The translations under genes and the position numbers were made by a program. This document shows, in pieces, positions 39,848-40,889 of a stretch of 40,889 nt of DNA (positions are counted from its first letter, which is position 1; each line of letters begins with the position of its first letter). The notes under the pieces were generated by a model. It saw nothing but the letters and a program-made list of their open reading frames with translations, was not told the origin of the DNA and did no database searches. Origin of the DNA: Carboxylicivirga fragile (lineage in GTDB: Bacteria > Bacteroidota > Bacteroidia > Bacteroidales > Marinilabiliaceae). The stretch is taken from assembly GCA_025499625.1 (NCBI GenBank), contig JAFMVD010000054.1, forward strand, positions 1 through 40,889, in the 5' to 3' direction.

Positions 39848-40633
39848 ATGATAAAAATGATTGTGTCCGATATGGACGGAACCCTATTGAGCTCGAATAA
39901 ACAATTGCCACGTGATTTTTTGGCAGTGTTTAATAGGCTGAAAGCAGAAGGAATACAGTTTGTTGTAGCTAGTGGGCGTCAGTATTACACCTTAGAAGAC
40001 GAGTTTAAGCATTTGAATCATAACATTGTCTTTGTGGCCGAAAATGGAGGATTTATTAAGTGGAGTGGAGGAGAGATGGTAACTCGTTCGGTAAAGCCAA
40101 AAGACGCAAGTGGTTTAATTAATAGGATTAGGGCTATCGAAGGGGCTAATATTGTTTTGTGTGGTAAAGATGGTGCTTATGTAGAGGACACTTCCAAAGA
40201 TTTTGTGAGTGAGATGTCGAAATACTATGTCCGGCACAAGATAGTGGAGGATTTAACATTTGTACAAGATGATATTCTTAAAATAGCGGTTAACGATTTT
40301 TCAAATATGGAATCGTCTACCTATCCTCAGTTAAAAGAATTATCTAATGATTTTCAAATAAGCACATCTAGCCCTATTTGGTTAGATATTATGCCCAAAG
40401 GAACTAATAAAGGGAATGCGATTAAATTTTTGCAAGAAAAATTCGGAGTGAGCAAAGAGCAGACGGTTGTTTTTGGTGATTATTTGAATGATTTGGAGAT
40501 GATGACTGAGGCTAAGTACAGTTACGCAATGGCCAATGCTCATTCGCTTGTTAAAGAAGCTGCTGCTTTTGAAGCCTTAAGCAATGATCAGGAAGGGGTG
40601 ACAAAGGCTATAATAGCACTGTTGGACGAGTAG
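39848..40633 (+). CDS. Cof-type HAD-superfamily phosphatase
   Basis: A protein of 261 aa, cytoplasmic. HAD motif I is SDMDGTLL (nucleophile Asp8, general acid Asp10). Motif II is VVASGR, near residue 40. Motif III lysine is in KGTNKGNAIKFL near 195, and motif IV is FGDYLNDLEMM near 218. The ~100-residue C2 cap between motifs II and III places it in the Cof/YbjI group. These enzymes dephosphorylate sugar phosphates, flavin mononucleotide or pyridoxal phosphate with broad specificity, so the true substrate is not predictable. It is a single-gene unit with a promoter and terminator of its own. Confidence 0.92.
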   Translation: MIKMIVSDMDGTLLSSNKQLPRDFLAVFNRLKAEGIQFVVASGRQYYTLEDEFKHLNHNIVFVAENGGFIKWSGGEMVTRSVKPKDASGLINRIRAIEGANIVLCGKDGAYVEDTSKDFVSEMSKYYVRHKIVEDLTFVQDDILKIAVNDFSNMESSTYPQLKELSNDFQISTSSPIWLDIMPKGTNKGNAIKFLQEKFGVSKEQTVVFGDYLNDLEMMTEAKYSYAMANAHSLVKEAAAFEALSNDQEGVTKAIIALLDE

Positions 40634-40659
40634 TAAAAATAATTAAACACTTGATTATT

Positions 40660-40684
40660 AAAGGAGCCGATGGCTCCTTTTTTT
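40660..40684 (+). terminator. Terminator after the HAD phosphatase gene
   Basis: AAAGGAGCC (40660-40668) pairs with GGCTCCTTT (40672-40680) around a three-base loop, and the T-run continues to 40684. It lies 27 bases past the stop codon. Confidence 0.93.
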
Positions 40685-40691
40685 ATGCAAG

Positions 40692-40717
40692 AAGGGCAAG
40701 TACGTTTACTTGCCCTT
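40692..40717. repeat. Perfect 11-bp inverted repeat after the terminator
   Basis: AAGGGCAAGTA (40692-40702) and TACTTGCCCTT (40707-40717) form a perfect hairpin with a four-base CGTT loop, eight bases beyond the previous terminator. There is no U-run on either strand, so it is not a standard terminator. It could be a repeat element or part of a longer structured RNA. Confidence 0.5.
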
Positions 40718-40889
40718 ACCCTTAAATCAGCTAACTAAATCCAAGTTATATGAAAAAATCCACTGCAAAAATGCAGGTATATTTTAATTATTGTATTTCA
40801 CTAGTGACCGACTAATTTTTTAAAATGAGGGTACTCCCTAAAGGTTTCCCCTCAAAGTTGTAAATTGATTTTGCGAAACATTTTACAAC
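40718..40889. other. Non-coding end of window with short inverted repeats
   Basis: No gene is visible. The last 65 bases contain two nested small inverted repeats: TGAGGG (40826-40831) with CCCTCA, and GTTGTAAA (40857-40864) with TTTACAAC (40882-40889). The second arm ends exactly at the window edge. They may belong to the control region of, or the repeat before, a gene beyond the window. Confidence 0.35.

Overview
The window comes from a low-GC member of the Bacteroidota. The evidence is an ECF sigma factor/FecR pair in front of a SusC/SusD pair, a protease with a C-terminal type IX secretion (T9SS) sorting domain, many lipoproteins with short lipoboxes, weak Shine-Dalgarno sequences, and Bacteroidota-type -7 promoter boxes (TAnnTTTG) in front of several genes. 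The T9SS tail points away from gut Bacteroides and towards an environmental or marine order such as Marinilabiliales; that placement is an inference.

Layout. Positions 139-6939, all minus strand: a DUF2752/TM2 membrane-protein pair; three genes of a periplasmic foldase group (a double-parvulin PPIase, a degenerate SurA-like lipoprotein and a SurA-like PPIase); and guaB (IMP dehydrogenase), closed by its own terminator. Positions 7258-15246, plus strand: recQ, then an RNA-centred run of DUF5063 protein, RNase D-like exonuclease, RlmI-like rRNA methyltransferase, DEAD-box helicase and Tex.

Positions 15309-37836, plus strand, are a carbohydrate/glycoprotein-use region. It holds a sulfatase gene broken by one in-frame TAG, an AGCS amino-acid:cation symporter with a large loop insert, ECF sigma factor, FecR anti-sigma, SusC with an STN domain, SusD, an unrecognised surface-type lipoprotein, a strong terminator, an M6 metalloprotease with T9SS tail, a GH89 alpha-N-acetylglucosaminidase, a two-piece LysO lysine exporter, a GH2 beta-galactosidase-type enzyme and a GH63 (YgjK-like) glucosidase. 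The expected logic is that glycan binding by SusC/SusD signals through the STN domain to FecR, which releases the sigma factor. The enzyme set (alpha-GlcNAc, beta-Gal, sulfate ester, peptide bond) fits a glycoprotein or sulfated GlcNAc/Gal glycan better than a simple plant or algal polymer; this is inference.

A bidirectional terminator at about 37850-37909 separates this from a minus-strand pair (OB-fold lipoprotein, PepSY membrane protein). A stand-alone DsbD-alpha-like protein and a Cof-type HAD phosphatase follow on the plus strand, each with its own terminator.

The most interesting signal is between fecR and susC. A strong hairpin there has its poly-U tract only on the minus strand, and a minus-strand -7 box lies at the susC start codon. 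Together they would make an antisense RNA of roughly 70 nt over the susC leader, resembling the DonS-type cis-antisense RNAs known from Bacteroides PULs. No tRNA, rRNA, CRISPR array or insertion sequence was seen.
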